A stretch of 64,000 nucleotides of DNA from Variovorax davisae. GTDB taxonomy: Bacteria; Pseudomonadota; Gammaproteobacteria; Burkholderiales; Burkholderiaceae_C. A program made the position numbers and the translations under genes. The notes under the pieces were generated by a model. It was given only the letters and a program-made list of their open reading frames with translations. It made no database searches and had not been told where the DNA came from. Positions 32,849-40,770 of the stretch are shown one piece after another. Location: contig NZ_JASZYS010000019.1 of the NCBI RefSeq assembly GCF_030316845.1, positions 1-64,000 of the forward strand, given 5' to 3'. Within the stretch, counting starts at the first letter, position 1. Each line of letters begins with the position of its first letter.

Positions 32849-34834
32849 ATGTCCTCGCTCGATCTGACGCTGATGTATTTGCTCGCTGCGGTGATCGGCG
32901 TGGTCGTCTGCCGCCTGCTGCGGCTGCCGCCGATGCTCGGCTACCTGTCGGCCGGGGTGCTGATCGGGCCCCACGCGCTGGCCTTGGCGCAGAACTCCGA
33001 GGGCATCCGCCACCTGGGCGAATTCGGCGTCGTCTTCCTGATGTTCGTCATCGGGCTCGAGTTCAGCCTGCCCAAGCTGCGGGCGATGCGCCGCCATGTG
33101 TTCGGCCTCGGCCTGCTGCAGGTGATGCTGACCATCTCGGTGGCCACCGTGGGTGCGCTGCTGCTGTCGCACTGGCTGCCGCCGGCCTGGCGGCTGAACT
33201 GGCAGGCCGCGCTGGTCTTCGCGGGCGCACTCACGATGAGCAGCACGGCGATCGTCGTCAAGCTGATGGCGGAACGGCTGGAGATCGACAGCGAGCACGG
33301 CAAGCGGGTGATGGGCGTGCTGCTGTTCCAGGATCTGGCAGTGGTGCCGCTGCTGGTGCTGGTCCCGGCGCTCGGCGCCCCGCCCGAGACGCTGCTGAAG
33401 GCGCTCAGCTTCGCGCTGCTGAAGGCCGGCTTCCTGATCGGCGTGTTGTTGTACGGCGGCCCGCGCGTGATGCGCTGGTGGCTCACGCTGGTCGCACGCC
33501 GGCGCAGCGAGGAGCTGTTCATGCTCAACCTGCTGCTGGTCACGCTCGGCCTGGCCTGGCTGACCGAGCTCGCCGGCCTGAGCCTGGCGCTGGGTGCCTT
33601 CGTCGCCGGCATGCTGGTGTCGGAGACCGAGTTCAAGCACCAGGTCGAAACCGACATCCGGCCGTTCCACGACGTGCTGCTCGGGCTTTTCTTCATCACC
33701 ATCGGCATGTCGCTCGACTGGCACGTGGTGGTCGAGCGCTGGGCGCTGGTGGCGATGCTGCTGCTGCTGCCGCTGGCCTTCAAGCTGGTGCTGGTGACGG
33801 CGCTGGCGCGGGTCCTGGGCGCCACCGCCGGCGTCTCGCTGCGCACCGGCCTCTACCTGGCGCAGGCCGGCGAGTTCGGCTTCGTGCTGCTGGCGCTGGC
33901 CCAGGGCCAGGACCTGCTGCCAGCCTGGCTGGCCAATCCGGTGCTGGCCTCGATGGTGTTGTCGATGCTGTCGACGCCCTTCATCATCATGTACAGCAAC
34001 CGGATCGTGCGCAAGCTGGTGGCCAGCGACTGGCTGCAGCAGTCGCTGCAGATGACCACCATCGCCCGCAAGACGATCAACACGGCGCGCCACGTGATCA
34101 TCTGCGGCTACGGGCGCTGCGGCCAGAACCTGGCGCGGATGCTGGAGCGCGAGGGCATCCCCTACCTGGCGCTGGACCTCGATCCGGACCGGGTGCGGCA
34201 GGCCGCCGCCGCCGGCGATTCGGTGGTGTTCGGCGATGCCTCCCGGCTGCAGGCGCTGATGGCGGCCGGCCTCGCGCGCGCCAGCGCCCTGGTCGTGACC
34301 TACCAAGACGTGCCGGGTGCGCTCAAGGTGCTGGCCAACGCGCGCGCCCATGCGCCGCAGGTGCCGGTGATCGTGCGGACCCAGGACGACCGCGATCTCG
34401 AGAAGCTGCAGGCGGCCGGCGCGACCGAGGTGGTGCCGGAGGCGATCGAGGGCTCGCTGATGCTGGCCAGCCATGCGCTGGCGCTGGTGGGGGTGCCGAT
34501 GCGGCGCGTGATCCGCGTCGTGCAGGACCAGCGCGACGCCCGCTACAACCTGCTGCGCGGCTATTTCCACGGTGCCGACGACGACAACGCCGACGAGATC
34601 GACCATGAGCGCCTCAACACCTTCACGCTGACGGCCGGGGCGCGCGCCATCGGCCAGCCGCTGGCCAGGCTGGCACTGGCGGGGCTGAACGTGCGGGTGG
34701 CGAGCCTGCGCCGCCGCGACGGCAAGGCCGCCGATGCCGACGACGACACGGTGCTCGCCGATGGCGACACACTGGTGCTGTCGGGCAAGCCCGGCGCGCT
34801 CGCCGTCGCGATCGACAAGCTGCAGAAGGGCTGA
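32849..34834 (+). CDS. Kef-type K+/H+ antiporter with TrkA domains
   Basis: CPA2-family monovalent cation/proton antiporter of 661 residues. Residues 5-385 contain about 12 hydrophobic helices, with the Kef signatures GYLSAGVLIGPHAL, FMFVIGLEFSLPKLR and LLFQDLAVVPLL. A TrkA-N Rossmann domain (about 410-530, HVIICGYGRCGQNLARML) and a TrkA-C domain (about 580-660) follow; these bind nucleotides or, in Kef, glutathione adducts. It probably protects against electrophiles or sets cytoplasmic K+ and pH. Whether KefF/KefG-like ancillary proteins exist is not shown; none is adjacent. Confidence 0.9.
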   Translation: MSSLDLTLMYLLAAVIGVVVCRLLRLPPMLGYLSAGVLIGPHALALAQNSEGIRHLGEFGVVFLMFVIGLEFSLPKLRAMRRHVFGLGLLQVMLTISVATVGALLLSHWLPPAWRLNWQAALVFAGALTMSSTAIVVKLMAERLEIDSEHGKRVMGVLLFQDLAVVPLLVLVPALGAPPETLLKALSFALLKAGFLIGVLLYGGPRVMRWWLTLVARRRSEELFMLNLLLVTLGLAWLTELAGLSLALGAFVAGMLVSETEFKHQVETDIRPFHDVLLGLFFITIGMSLDWHVVVERWALVAMLLLLPLAFKLVLVTALARVLGATAGVSLRTGLYLAQAGEFGFVLLALAQGQDLLPAWLANPVLASMVLSMLSTPFIIMYSNRIVRKLVASDWLQQSLQMTTIARKTINTARHVIICGYGRCGQNLARMLEREGIPYLALDLDPDRVRQAAAAGDSVVFGDASRLQALMAAGLARASALVVTYQDVPGALKVLANARAHAPQVPVIVRTQDDRDLEKLQAAGATEVVPEAIEGSLMLASHALALVGVPMRRVIRVVQDQRDARYNLLRGYFHGADDDNADEIDHERLNTFTLTAGARAIGQPLARLALAGLNVRVASLRRRDGKAADADDDTVLADGDTLVLSGKPGALAVAIDKLQKG

Positions 34835-34847
34835 GCGCGGGGGCGGC

Positions 34848-35726
34848 TCAGTTCAGCAGCGTCGGGTTGCGCTTTTCTTCCTCGATCTGCTGCTGGCGGC
34901 GGACCGCCTCGCACGGGGCGGCCGCCTTGAATTCCGGCCTGGCGCACTGCGTGGCCATGCACTGGGCGCGGGCGATGAAGTTCAGGCCGGCGCACTGCGC
35001 CTGCGGGTTCGCCGGCGGGGGCGGTGGGGCCGGCGCGGGCTCCGGCTGAGGCGCCGGCGCCACGGCGACGGGCGCCGGTGCCGTCGGCGGCGCGGCCGGC
35101 TTGCGGGTTTTGAGCGGGCTGGGCCTGGCGGCGGCGGCCGGCGGCGCGACCGGCTGTGCCGCCGGCACCGGCGGCGGCTCGACCACAGGCGCACTGGCGA
35201 CGGGCTCGGGCGCCGGGGGCTCGACCTGGGGCGGGGGCTCGGCCGGCGGCGCGGGCGCGACGGGCACCGCCGCCTCGACCGGGGCGGGCGCCGGAGGCGC
35301 CGCCGTGGCCATCGGCGAGGCCGGCCCGGAAACCGCCACCGGCGGCGGCGAACCGGTGGAGAACAACCAGGCGGCCAGCGCCGCCGCCAGGCCGACGGCG
35401 GCCAGGCCGATCACGGCCATGCGCAACGGGTTCGAGGGCGGCGGTGCGGCGGTTCGTGGCGGATGCTTCCTAGGCGCGGGCGGCGTCTCGAGGCCGGGCG
35501 CCGTCCCGTTCGAGCGGACGGCCGGTCGACGCGGACGGCGGGCCGGCGGCGGCGGCGGAAGGTCCACGTCCCTGGTCATGCGCTGGGTGGCGGCCCATTC
35601 CGCTTCGGCGCCGGGGGCGGCCGTCGACGGTGCTGCGGTCAGCGCGACCAGCCGCCGCCCGCAGCCCTTGCAGAACTTGGCGCCGTCACGGTTGTCCGTG
35701 CGGCAGTCCGCGCACACCTGGGTCAT
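34848..35726 (-). CDS. Zinc-ribbon, proline-rich single-pass membrane protein
   Basis: The 292-residue protein starts with a zinc ribbon (Cys5, Cys8, Cys19, Cys22; CADC...CKGC). A Pro-rich cytoplasmic stretch, one transmembrane helix (about 100-122) and a long Pro/Ala-rich periplasmic linker (about 125-245) follow, then a short C-terminal domain with four Cys (QCAGLNFIARAQCMATQC...PCEAVRRQQ). The linker could span the periplasm, as in TonB-like proteins, but no TonB C-terminal domain is seen. It begins 7 bp after the cNMP-domain gene, so the two are probably co-expressed. Function unknown. Confidence 0.75.
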   Translation of the reverse strand: MTQVCADCRTDNRDGAKFCKGCGRRLVALTAAPSTAAPGAEAEWAATQRMTRDVDLPPPPPARRPRRPAVRSNGTAPGLETPPAPRKHPPRTAAPPPSNPLRMAVIGLAAVGLAAALAAWLFSTGSPPPVAVSGPASPMATAAPPAPAPVEAAVPVAPAPPAEPPPQVEPPAPEPVASAPVVEPPPVPAAQPVAPPAAAARPSPLKTRKPAAPPTAPAPVAVAPAPQPEPAPAPPPPPANPQAQCAGLNFIARAQCMATQCARPEFKAAAPCEAVRRQQQIEEEKRNPTLLN

Positions 35727-35733
35727 CGTACGC

Positions 35734-36201
35734 TCAGGTCACCGCCACCCGCTTCTGCTTGTTCACCAGACGCTTGGCAATCACGGCGCCGAGTCCCATC
35801 GTGAGCTCCAGGGCCAGGTTGGGCTGCCGGTTCGACAGTTCGGCGAAGCGGATTCCGGTCAGTCGCCAGACCCGGGCCGCCCCGGTGGCGACCACGTTGG
35901 CCGAACGCGGCGCGCGCGAGAAGAAGGAGCCTTCGCCGACCACCGAGCCCGGGTTGAGGATCGCCAGCTGCATCTGGCCCTTGTCGCCGATCAGGTGCAC
36001 GCTGAGTGCGCCGCTCTCGATGAAGAAGACCGTGCGGTCCTGGGCCCCCTGGTCGATCAGCACCTGGCCCGCAGCCAGGTCGAAGGGCTGCAGATAGGCG
36101 GCCACCGTCTCCCATTGCAGCGGATTGAGCGCCGGCGCAAAGGCGTCGTAGCTGGTGTTCTGGGCGATCGCGCGGCAAAGATCCTGAATGCTGGATGACA
36201 T
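35734..36201 (-). CDS. Cyclic-nucleotide-binding-domain protein
   Basis: A 155-residue protein consisting of one cNMP-binding (CAP-ED) domain (about residues 20-130) with QPFDLAAGQVLIDQGAQDRTVFFIESG and a phosphate-binding cassette-like GEGSFFSRAPRSANVVA. No DNA-binding helix-turn-helix follows, so it is a sensor or adaptor, not a classical transcription factor. It sits between mnmE and the zinc-ribbon membrane protein, with which it may act. The ATG at 36201 opens the ORF. Confidence 0.82.
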   Translation of the reverse strand: MSSSIQDLCRAIAQNTSYDAFAPALNPLQWETVAAYLQPFDLAAGQVLIDQGAQDRTVFFIESGALSVHLIGDKGQMQLAILNPGSVVGEGSFFSRAPRSANVVATGAARVWRLTGIRFAELSNRQPNLALELTMGLGAVIAKRLVNKQKRVAVT

Positions 36202-36286
36202 CGTTCGTTTGTCCTGCTGTGCGTCATGAGTATCTGCGAAACGTCAAATTCGCGGTGACAGATGTCACAGAAAGACACACTAACAG

Positions 36287-37699
36287 TTACTTGCCGATGC
36301 AAAAACGGGAAAAGATCACGCCCAGCAGGTCGTCGGCGCCGAACTCGCCGGTGATTTCGTTCAGCGCGTTCTGGGCCAGCCGCAGCTCTTCGGCCAGCAG
36401 GTCGAGCAATTGGGCATGGGCCGCCAGGTGGGCGGTCGCCAGGGCGATGTGTTCCTCGACCCGCGACAGCGCCTGCACATGGCGCGCCCGCGCCAGGTAG
36501 ACGCCTTCCGGAACCGCCTGCCAGCCGGCGACTTCCAGCAGCCGGCGGCGCAGGGTTTCGATGCCGGCGCCAGTGCGGGCCGACAGGCTGACGCCGCTGT
36601 CGGGCGGCGGCTGCGTTGCGGGCTGCGCGTCGAGCTTGCTCCAGACGTCGATCACCGGCACGCTGGCGGGCAGCCGGGTGGCCAGCAGCCCGGCGATGTC
36701 GGCATCGGCCCGTGCATAGGCAGGGCCCGCACTGCGGGTCAGGTCGTGCAGGAACAGCACCGCGTCGGCCCCCTCGATCTGGCGCCAGGCGCGGGCGATG
36801 CCGATCTGCTCGACCTCGTCGACGCTGTCGCGCAGGCCCGCGGTGTCGACGACATGCAACGGAACGCCCTGGATCTGGATGGTCTGCGAGACCACGTCCC
36901 GGGTGGTGCCCGCGACCGCGCTGACGATCGCCAGTTCGGCACCGGCCAGCGCATTGAGCAGCGAGCTCTTGCCGGCATTCGGCTGGCCGGCGATCACGAC
37001 CTTGATGCCCTCGCGCAGCAGGGCGCCCTGGCGGGCCCGCTGCTGCACGGCCGCCAGCTGGGATTGCAGCGCCGCCAGCTGGCCGGCAGCGTCGGCCTCC
37101 TGCAGGAAGTCGATCTCCTCGTCGGGAAAGTCGAGCGTCGCCTCGACCAGCATGCGCAGGCGAACCAGGGCCTCGAGCAAGGTGTGGATTTCGTCGGAGA
37201 AGGCGCCCGACAGCGACCGGCTGGCGCTGCGCGCCGCGGCTTCGGTGCTGGCGTCGATCAGGTCGGCGATCGCCTCGGCCTGGGCCAGGTCGATCTTGCC
37301 GTTGAGGAAGGCGCGCTGGCTGAATTCGCCGGGCTCGGCCACCCGCAGGCCCGCCAGCCGCGGCCGGCCGGTCGCCGGGTCGGACTCGGCCGCCGCCGCC
37401 AGGCAGCGCGCCAGCAGCAGTTGCAGCACCACCGTGCCGCCGTGGGCCTGGAGTTCGAACACGTCCTCGCCGGTGAAGGAGTGCGGCGCCGGGAAGTGCA
37501 GCGCCAGGCCGCGGTCGATCGGCGAGCCGTCGGCGTCGCGGAAGGGAAGGTAGCTGGCCTCCCGCGGCTTCAGCGCACGGCCGCAGAGCGCGTCGATCAG
37601 CGGCGCCAGTTCGCGCCCGGAGACGCGCACGATCCCGACCGACCCGCGGCCGGAGGCGGTGGCGATGGCAACGATCGGGTCGGCGGTGCGGGCGAGCAT
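36287..37699 (-). CDS. mnmE: tRNA uridine-5-carboxymethylaminomethyl modification GTPase MnmE
   Basis: With MnmG it modifies wobble U34 of several tRNAs. The 470-residue protein has a folate-binding N-terminal domain (about 1-120), a helical domain, an inserted G domain starting with P-loop GQPNAGKSS (about residue 235) and DTAGL, and the C-terminal FCIGK with the conserved Cys. I chose the ATG at 37699 (MLARTADPIVA); a TTG 21 bases upstream would add seven residues and lies next to a terminator. It is in the classic rpmH-rnpA-yidD-yidC-mnmE order but separated from yidC by the hairpin at 37728. Confidence 0.96.
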   Translation of the reverse strand: MLARTADPIVAIATASGRGSVGIVRVSGRELAPLIDALCGRALKPREASYLPFRDADGSPIDRGLALHFPAPHSFTGEDVFELQAHGGTVVLQLLLARCLAAAAESDPATGRPRLAGLRVAEPGEFSQRAFLNGKIDLAQAEAIADLIDASTEAAARSASRSLSGAFSDEIHTLLEALVRLRMLVEATLDFPDEEIDFLQEADAAGQLAALQSQLAAVQQRARQGALLREGIKVVIAGQPNAGKSSLLNALAGAELAIVSAVAGTTRDVVSQTIQIQGVPLHVVDTAGLRDSVDEVEQIGIARAWRQIEGADAVLFLHDLTRSAGPAYARADADIAGLLATRLPASVPVIDVWSKLDAQPATQPPPDSGVSLSARTGAGIETLRRRLLEVAGWQAVPEGVYLARARHVQALSRVEEHIALATAHLAAHAQLLDLLAEELRLAQNALNEITGEFGADDLLGVIFSRFCIGK

Positions 37700-37727
37700 G
37701 GGAAACGATTCTTCCAGCAAAAAGGAA

Positions 37728-37749
37728 AAGGGCCGCTTTCGCGGCCCTT
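37728..37749 (-). terminator. Terminator between yidC and mnmE
   Basis: Minus strand AAGGGCCGC, GAAA loop, GCGGCCCTT, then TTCCTTTTT. It lies 19 bp past the yidC stop and 29 bp before the mnmE ATG, so mnmE expression may depend on readthrough or its own promoter. Confidence 0.88.
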
Positions 37750-37768
37750 CGGGTCGGTGGCCGAAGCC

Positions 37769-39547
37769 TTACTTGCCCGGCTTCGCCAGGACCGGCGTCT
37801 TCGGCTTCTTGGGCGGATTGCCCAGCACGCCCAGGCGCTTGTTGATGAACCACTGCTGCGCGATCGACAGCACGTTGTTGGTGATCCAGTAGAGCACCAG
37901 GCCGGCCGGGAAGAAGATGAACATCACGCTGAAGGCCAGCGGCATGATCCACATCAGCTTGGCCTGCATCGGGTCCGGCGGGGTCGGGTTGAGCCAGGTC
38001 TGGAACAGCGAGGTGGCGGTCATCACCACCGGCAGGATGAACCAGGGGTCCGGCGCCGAAAGGTCATGGATCCACAGGATCCACGGGGCGTGGCGCATCT
38101 CGACCGACGACAGCAGCACCCAGTAGAGCGCGATGAACACCGGGATCTGGATCACGATCGGGAAGCAGCCACCCATCGGGTTGACCTTCTCCTCGCGGTA
38201 GATGCGCATCATCTCCTGCTGCATCTCCTGCGGCTTGTCCTTGAGCCGCTCGCGCATCTCCATGATCTTCGGATTGATGGCCTTCATCTTGGCCATGCTG
38301 GCGTAGGCCTTGGCGTTGAGCCAGTAGAAGGCCGCCTTCAGCAGCACCACCAGCGCGACGATCGACCAGCCCCAGTTGCCGAGGATGCCGTGCAGCTTGT
38401 TGAGCAGCCAGTAGAGCGGCTTGGAGATGATCGCGAAGATGCCGTAGTCCTTGACCAGGTCGAGGCCGGTGGCGATCGCCTCGAGCTTCTTCTCTTCCTC
38501 GGGGCCGGCGAACAGGTTGCTGTCGATCGCCTGCGAGGCGCCCGGTGCGAGTTCGGGCAGCTTCAGCACCATCGCGACCGAGAACAGGTTGTTGCCGAGG
38601 TCGGCAACCCGGAACTCGCGCTTGATGGTGTCGCTGCCCGGCACGTTGAGCAGCCAGGCCGAGACGAAGTAGTGCTGGACCATCGCCACCCAGCCGTTGT
38701 CGGCCGGCGCGGGCAGCTCGACCTTGCCCTTCGTGATGGCGCTGAAGTCGATCTTCTGGAACTTCTTCTGCTCGGTGTAGATGGCCGGGCCGGTGAAGGT
38801 GTTGGTGCCGAACATGGTGCCGGCGGCGACCGTGCCGTGGCGCGTGAACTGCAGGTAGAGCTGGGCGTCGCGCGGCTTGTCGCTGACGTTGACCACCTGG
38901 TGATTGACGCGGATCGTGTAGTCGCCGCGCTGGAACACGTAGGTCTTGACGTACTTGATGCCGCCCACGGGCTGCGACTCGAACACCACCTCGAGCTTGT
39001 TCTGGCCTTCGGCCAGTTCGCGCGGGCCGGGGCGCGCCGTCATCAGGCTCAGGTGGTTAGGGAAGCGGTCGCCCGTGTCCACGGTGTTCAGCAGGCCGGT
39101 CTGCGCCACGTAGCGGGTGGCGGGCGAACCGTTCTCCATCAGCAGCACCGGATGGACCTCGTTCTGCGGCACCGGCAGGCCGACCAGGCGGCGGGCCCAT
39201 TCGACCAGGCCGCCGTGGTTGGTCTGGTCGAGGAACTGGAGCAGCTGCAATTCGGACAGCGTGCCGCCTTCACCGTCGATGGTCGCCTTGAAGACATCGG
39301 TGGACACCGTGACCTTCTCGCCGATGGCGGGCGTCGAGCCCTGCACCGGGACCGCACCGGCCGCCGGCGCGGCAGCCGCCGGAACGCCACTGGCGGAGGG
39401 CGGCGCCGACGCATCGGCGGGCGCGGCGGTCTTGGCCGAGGGCAGGAAGGTCGGCTTGTGGCCGTTGTAGACCTGCCATTGGTCCCACAGCAACACCAGC
39501 GAGAAACCAAAAATCACCCACAAGATGGTGCGGCGGATATCGTTCAT
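37769..39547 (-). CDS. yidC: Membrane protein insertase YidC
   Basis: Inner-membrane insertase for Sec-dependent and Sec-independent proteins. The 592-residue protein has an N-terminal transmembrane helix (about 5-23), an Ala/Pro-rich linker, a large periplasmic beta-sandwich domain (about 75-370) and a C-terminal five-helix insertase core with the conserved hydrophilic-groove segment and MGGCFPIVIQIPVFIALYWVL. The tail PPKKPKTPVLAKPGK is basic, as usual. The ATG at 39547 overlaps the yidD stop by ATGA. Confidence 0.97.
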   Translation of the reverse strand: MNDIRRTILWVIFGFSLVLLWDQWQVYNGHKPTFLPSAKTAAPADASAPPSASGVPAAAAPAAGAVPVQGSTPAIGEKVTVSTDVFKATIDGEGGTLSELQLLQFLDQTNHGGLVEWARRLVGLPVPQNEVHPVLLMENGSPATRYVAQTGLLNTVDTGDRFPNHLSLMTARPGPRELAEGQNKLEVVFESQPVGGIKYVKTYVFQRGDYTIRVNHQVVNVSDKPRDAQLYLQFTRHGTVAAGTMFGTNTFTGPAIYTEQKKFQKIDFSAITKGKVELPAPADNGWVAMVQHYFVSAWLLNVPGSDTIKREFRVADLGNNLFSVAMVLKLPELAPGASQAIDSNLFAGPEEEKKLEAIATGLDLVKDYGIFAIISKPLYWLLNKLHGILGNWGWSIVALVVLLKAAFYWLNAKAYASMAKMKAINPKIMEMRERLKDKPQEMQQEMMRIYREEKVNPMGGCFPIVIQIPVFIALYWVLLSSVEMRHAPWILWIHDLSAPDPWFILPVVMTATSLFQTWLNPTPPDPMQAKLMWIMPLAFSVMFIFFPAGLVLYWITNNVLSIAQQWFINKRLGVLGNPPKKPKTPVLAKPGK

Positions 39548-39834
39548 GAAGAAGACTTCTTGTCGTCGGGAGAGAGAAAGGCGAACAGCGACCCGCGCCT
39601 GGGCGCCGGTCGCTGTGTCTTCGGGGGCACCGGATCGTGGCCGCCCTGGCACCAGGGCTGGCAGCGCGCGATGCGGTGCAGTGTCAGGTAGCTGCCCTTG
39701 GCGGCGCCGTGCTGCTCGAGGGCGCCGATCGCGTAGACGGAGCAGGTCGGCTCGAAGCGGCAGGACTGGCCGAGCCAGGGGCTCAGCAGCAGCCGGTAGC
39801 CCTTGACCAGGCCGATCAGCAGGCGCCGCATCAT
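39544..39834 (-). CDS. yidD: Membrane protein insertion efficiency factor YidD
   Basis: Small (96 residues) inner-surface membrane protein that assists YidC. Contains the family motif LIGLVKGYRLLLSPWLGQ followed by CRFEPTCSVYAIGALEQHG and RIARCQPWCQGGHDPVP, with the conserved Cys residues. Its ATG at 39834 overlaps the rnpA stop and its stop overlaps the yidC start (ATGA at both ends), so rnpA-yidD-yidC are translationally linked. Confidence 0.95.
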   Translation of the reverse strand: MMRRLLIGLVKGYRLLLSPWLGQSCRFEPTCSVYAIGALEQHGAAKGSYLTLHRIARCQPWCQGGHDPVPPKTQRPAPRRGSLFAFLSPDDKKSSS

Positions 39835-40217
39835 GCGCGCGCCGCCCCGGCCCGCGCCAGCAGCTGCTGGAGTTCGGTGCGCACGGCGGCCTTGAGCGCG
39901 TCGGACGACGCGCTGACGAATTGCTTGCGATCGAAGGCCGCACGCAGGCGCACCACGTGCGCCGCGCGCGGCAGCGACTCGGCGACGGCAGCGCTCACGG
40001 TGTAGATCTGGCGTTTGATCGCGTTGCGGGTGACCGCGCGACGGGCCCATCGCTTGGGCACCATGGCGCCCAGCCAGGCTTCGTCGGAGGCGAACAGCGG
40101 CGCAGCCCCGCCCGGCGCGTCGAGCGCGCAGCGGTGCAGTGCGAAGTGGGCTGTGCGCGCCACGGTGGCACCAGCGAGAACGGCCTGGAACTGCGCGCGG
40201 GTCTTGAGCCGCTGCAT
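39831..40217 (-). CDS. rnpA: Ribonuclease P protein component RnpA
   Basis: Protein subunit of RNase P, which matures the 5' ends of tRNAs. The 128-residue protein from ATG 40217 (MQRLKTRAQF) contains the RNR-like motif RRAVTRNAIKRQI near residues 60-72, the conserved RNA-binding helix. A longer version from 40274 would add 19 residues; I prefer the shorter start by family length. It lies 81 bp after rpmH. Confidence 0.94.
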   Translation of the reverse strand: MQRLKTRAQFQAVLAGATVARTAHFALHRCALDAPGGAAPLFASDEAWLGAMVPKRWARRAVTRNAIKRQIYTVSAAVAESLPRAAHVVRLRAAFDRKQFVSASSDALKAAVRTELQQLLARAGAARA

Positions 40218-40298
40218 GGAAGCCAACCGCGGGACGCCGTCGAACGGTGAGGGCGGCAGCGGGTCGACTGGCAACGGCGCCGGCGAAAGTGTCGAGCC

Positions 40299-40433
40299 TT
40301 AGACGGCCAGGCGCTTGCGGCCCTTGGCGCGGCGTGCGTTGATCACGGCGCGGCCGCCGCGGGTCTTCATGCGGACCAGGAAGCCGTGGGTACGGGCGCG
40401 GCGGACTTTCGATGCTTGATACGTGCGTTTCAT
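40299..40433 (-). CDS. rpmH: 50S ribosomal protein L34
   Basis: The 44-residue basic protein reads MKRTYQASKVRRARTHGFLV and continues to KGRKRLAV, the invariant L34 pattern. Too short for a length-filtered ORF list but certain from sequence. It heads the rpmH-rnpA-yidD-yidC transcript and is divergent from dnaA, the classic origin-region layout. Confidence 0.97.
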   Translation of the reverse strand: MKRTYQASKVRRARTHGFLVRMKTRGGRAVINARRAKGRKRLAV

Positions 40434-40579
40434 GATGATTTTCCTGATTCACCGGCAGGGCCGGCGTTTTGAGCCTCCGGGCCTCGAGGGGCCGGGGACT
40501 GTGCTTACCGCGTCACCGGATGGGCCCGGTCATGCAGATACCCCGAAACACACAAAGAAGGTTTTCAGGGAAACCCGCG

Positions 40580-40608
40580 ATTATCGCAAAGATTCGGTTG
40601 CGCCACAA
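40580..40608 (-). promoter_or_regulatory. Probable promoter of rpmH
   Basis: On the minus strand TTGTGG (40608-40603), a 17-base spacer and GATAAT (40585-40580). The leader to the rpmH ATG at 40433 is about 140 bases. Confidence 0.6.
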
Positions 40609-40650
40609 TGGCTGGTTGATTCGCAGGTGTTTCCGCGACCGTGGAAACCA

Positions 40651-40709
40651 TGTGGATAAGGTTTTGACAAGTTAGAATCCAGGGCGCATCGCGGGTGCGA
40701 CTATCCACA
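40651..40709. promoter_or_regulatory. DnaA boxes upstream of dnaA
   Basis: TGTGGATAA at 40651-40659 is a perfect DnaA box in reverse orientation, and CTATCCACA at 40701-40709 is a near-perfect forward box. A TAGAAT -10-like hexamer lies between them at 40673-40678. Binding of DnaA here would allow autorepression of dnaA. The 40434-40759 gap contains no other gene I can support. Confidence 0.75.
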
Positions 40710-40725
40710 ATACCAAGACGAGAGA

Positions 40726-40770
40726 ATGGCTGAGGGACATACCACTTTTCAGAGCGCCCATGCCGGGTGA
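40726..40770 (+). CDS. Leader mini-ORF overlapping the dnaA start (or displaced DnaA N-terminus)
   Basis: ATG 40726 opens 14 codons, MAEGHTTFQSAHAG, ending with a TGA inside the third to fourth codons of dnaA. It has a weak GAGAG upstream, whereas the dnaA ATG at 40760 has no evident ribosome-binding site. Removing one G from the GGG at about 40764 would fuse it in frame to DnaA (…AHAGEGIGDSLWQ). It is either a coupling leader or the true N-terminus broken by a one-base indel. Confidence 0.45.
   Translation: MAEGHTTFQSAHAG

Noticed and set aside
36410..39691. 1093-codon open frame on the plus strand over mnmE and yidC
   Set aside because: Antisense shadow of mnmE and yidC with repetitive His/Arg/Asp composition.
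40423..40659. 78-codon open frame on the plus strand between rpmH and dnaA
   Set aside because: Runs through the rpmH leader and promoter and a DnaA box, with no coding-like codon bias.
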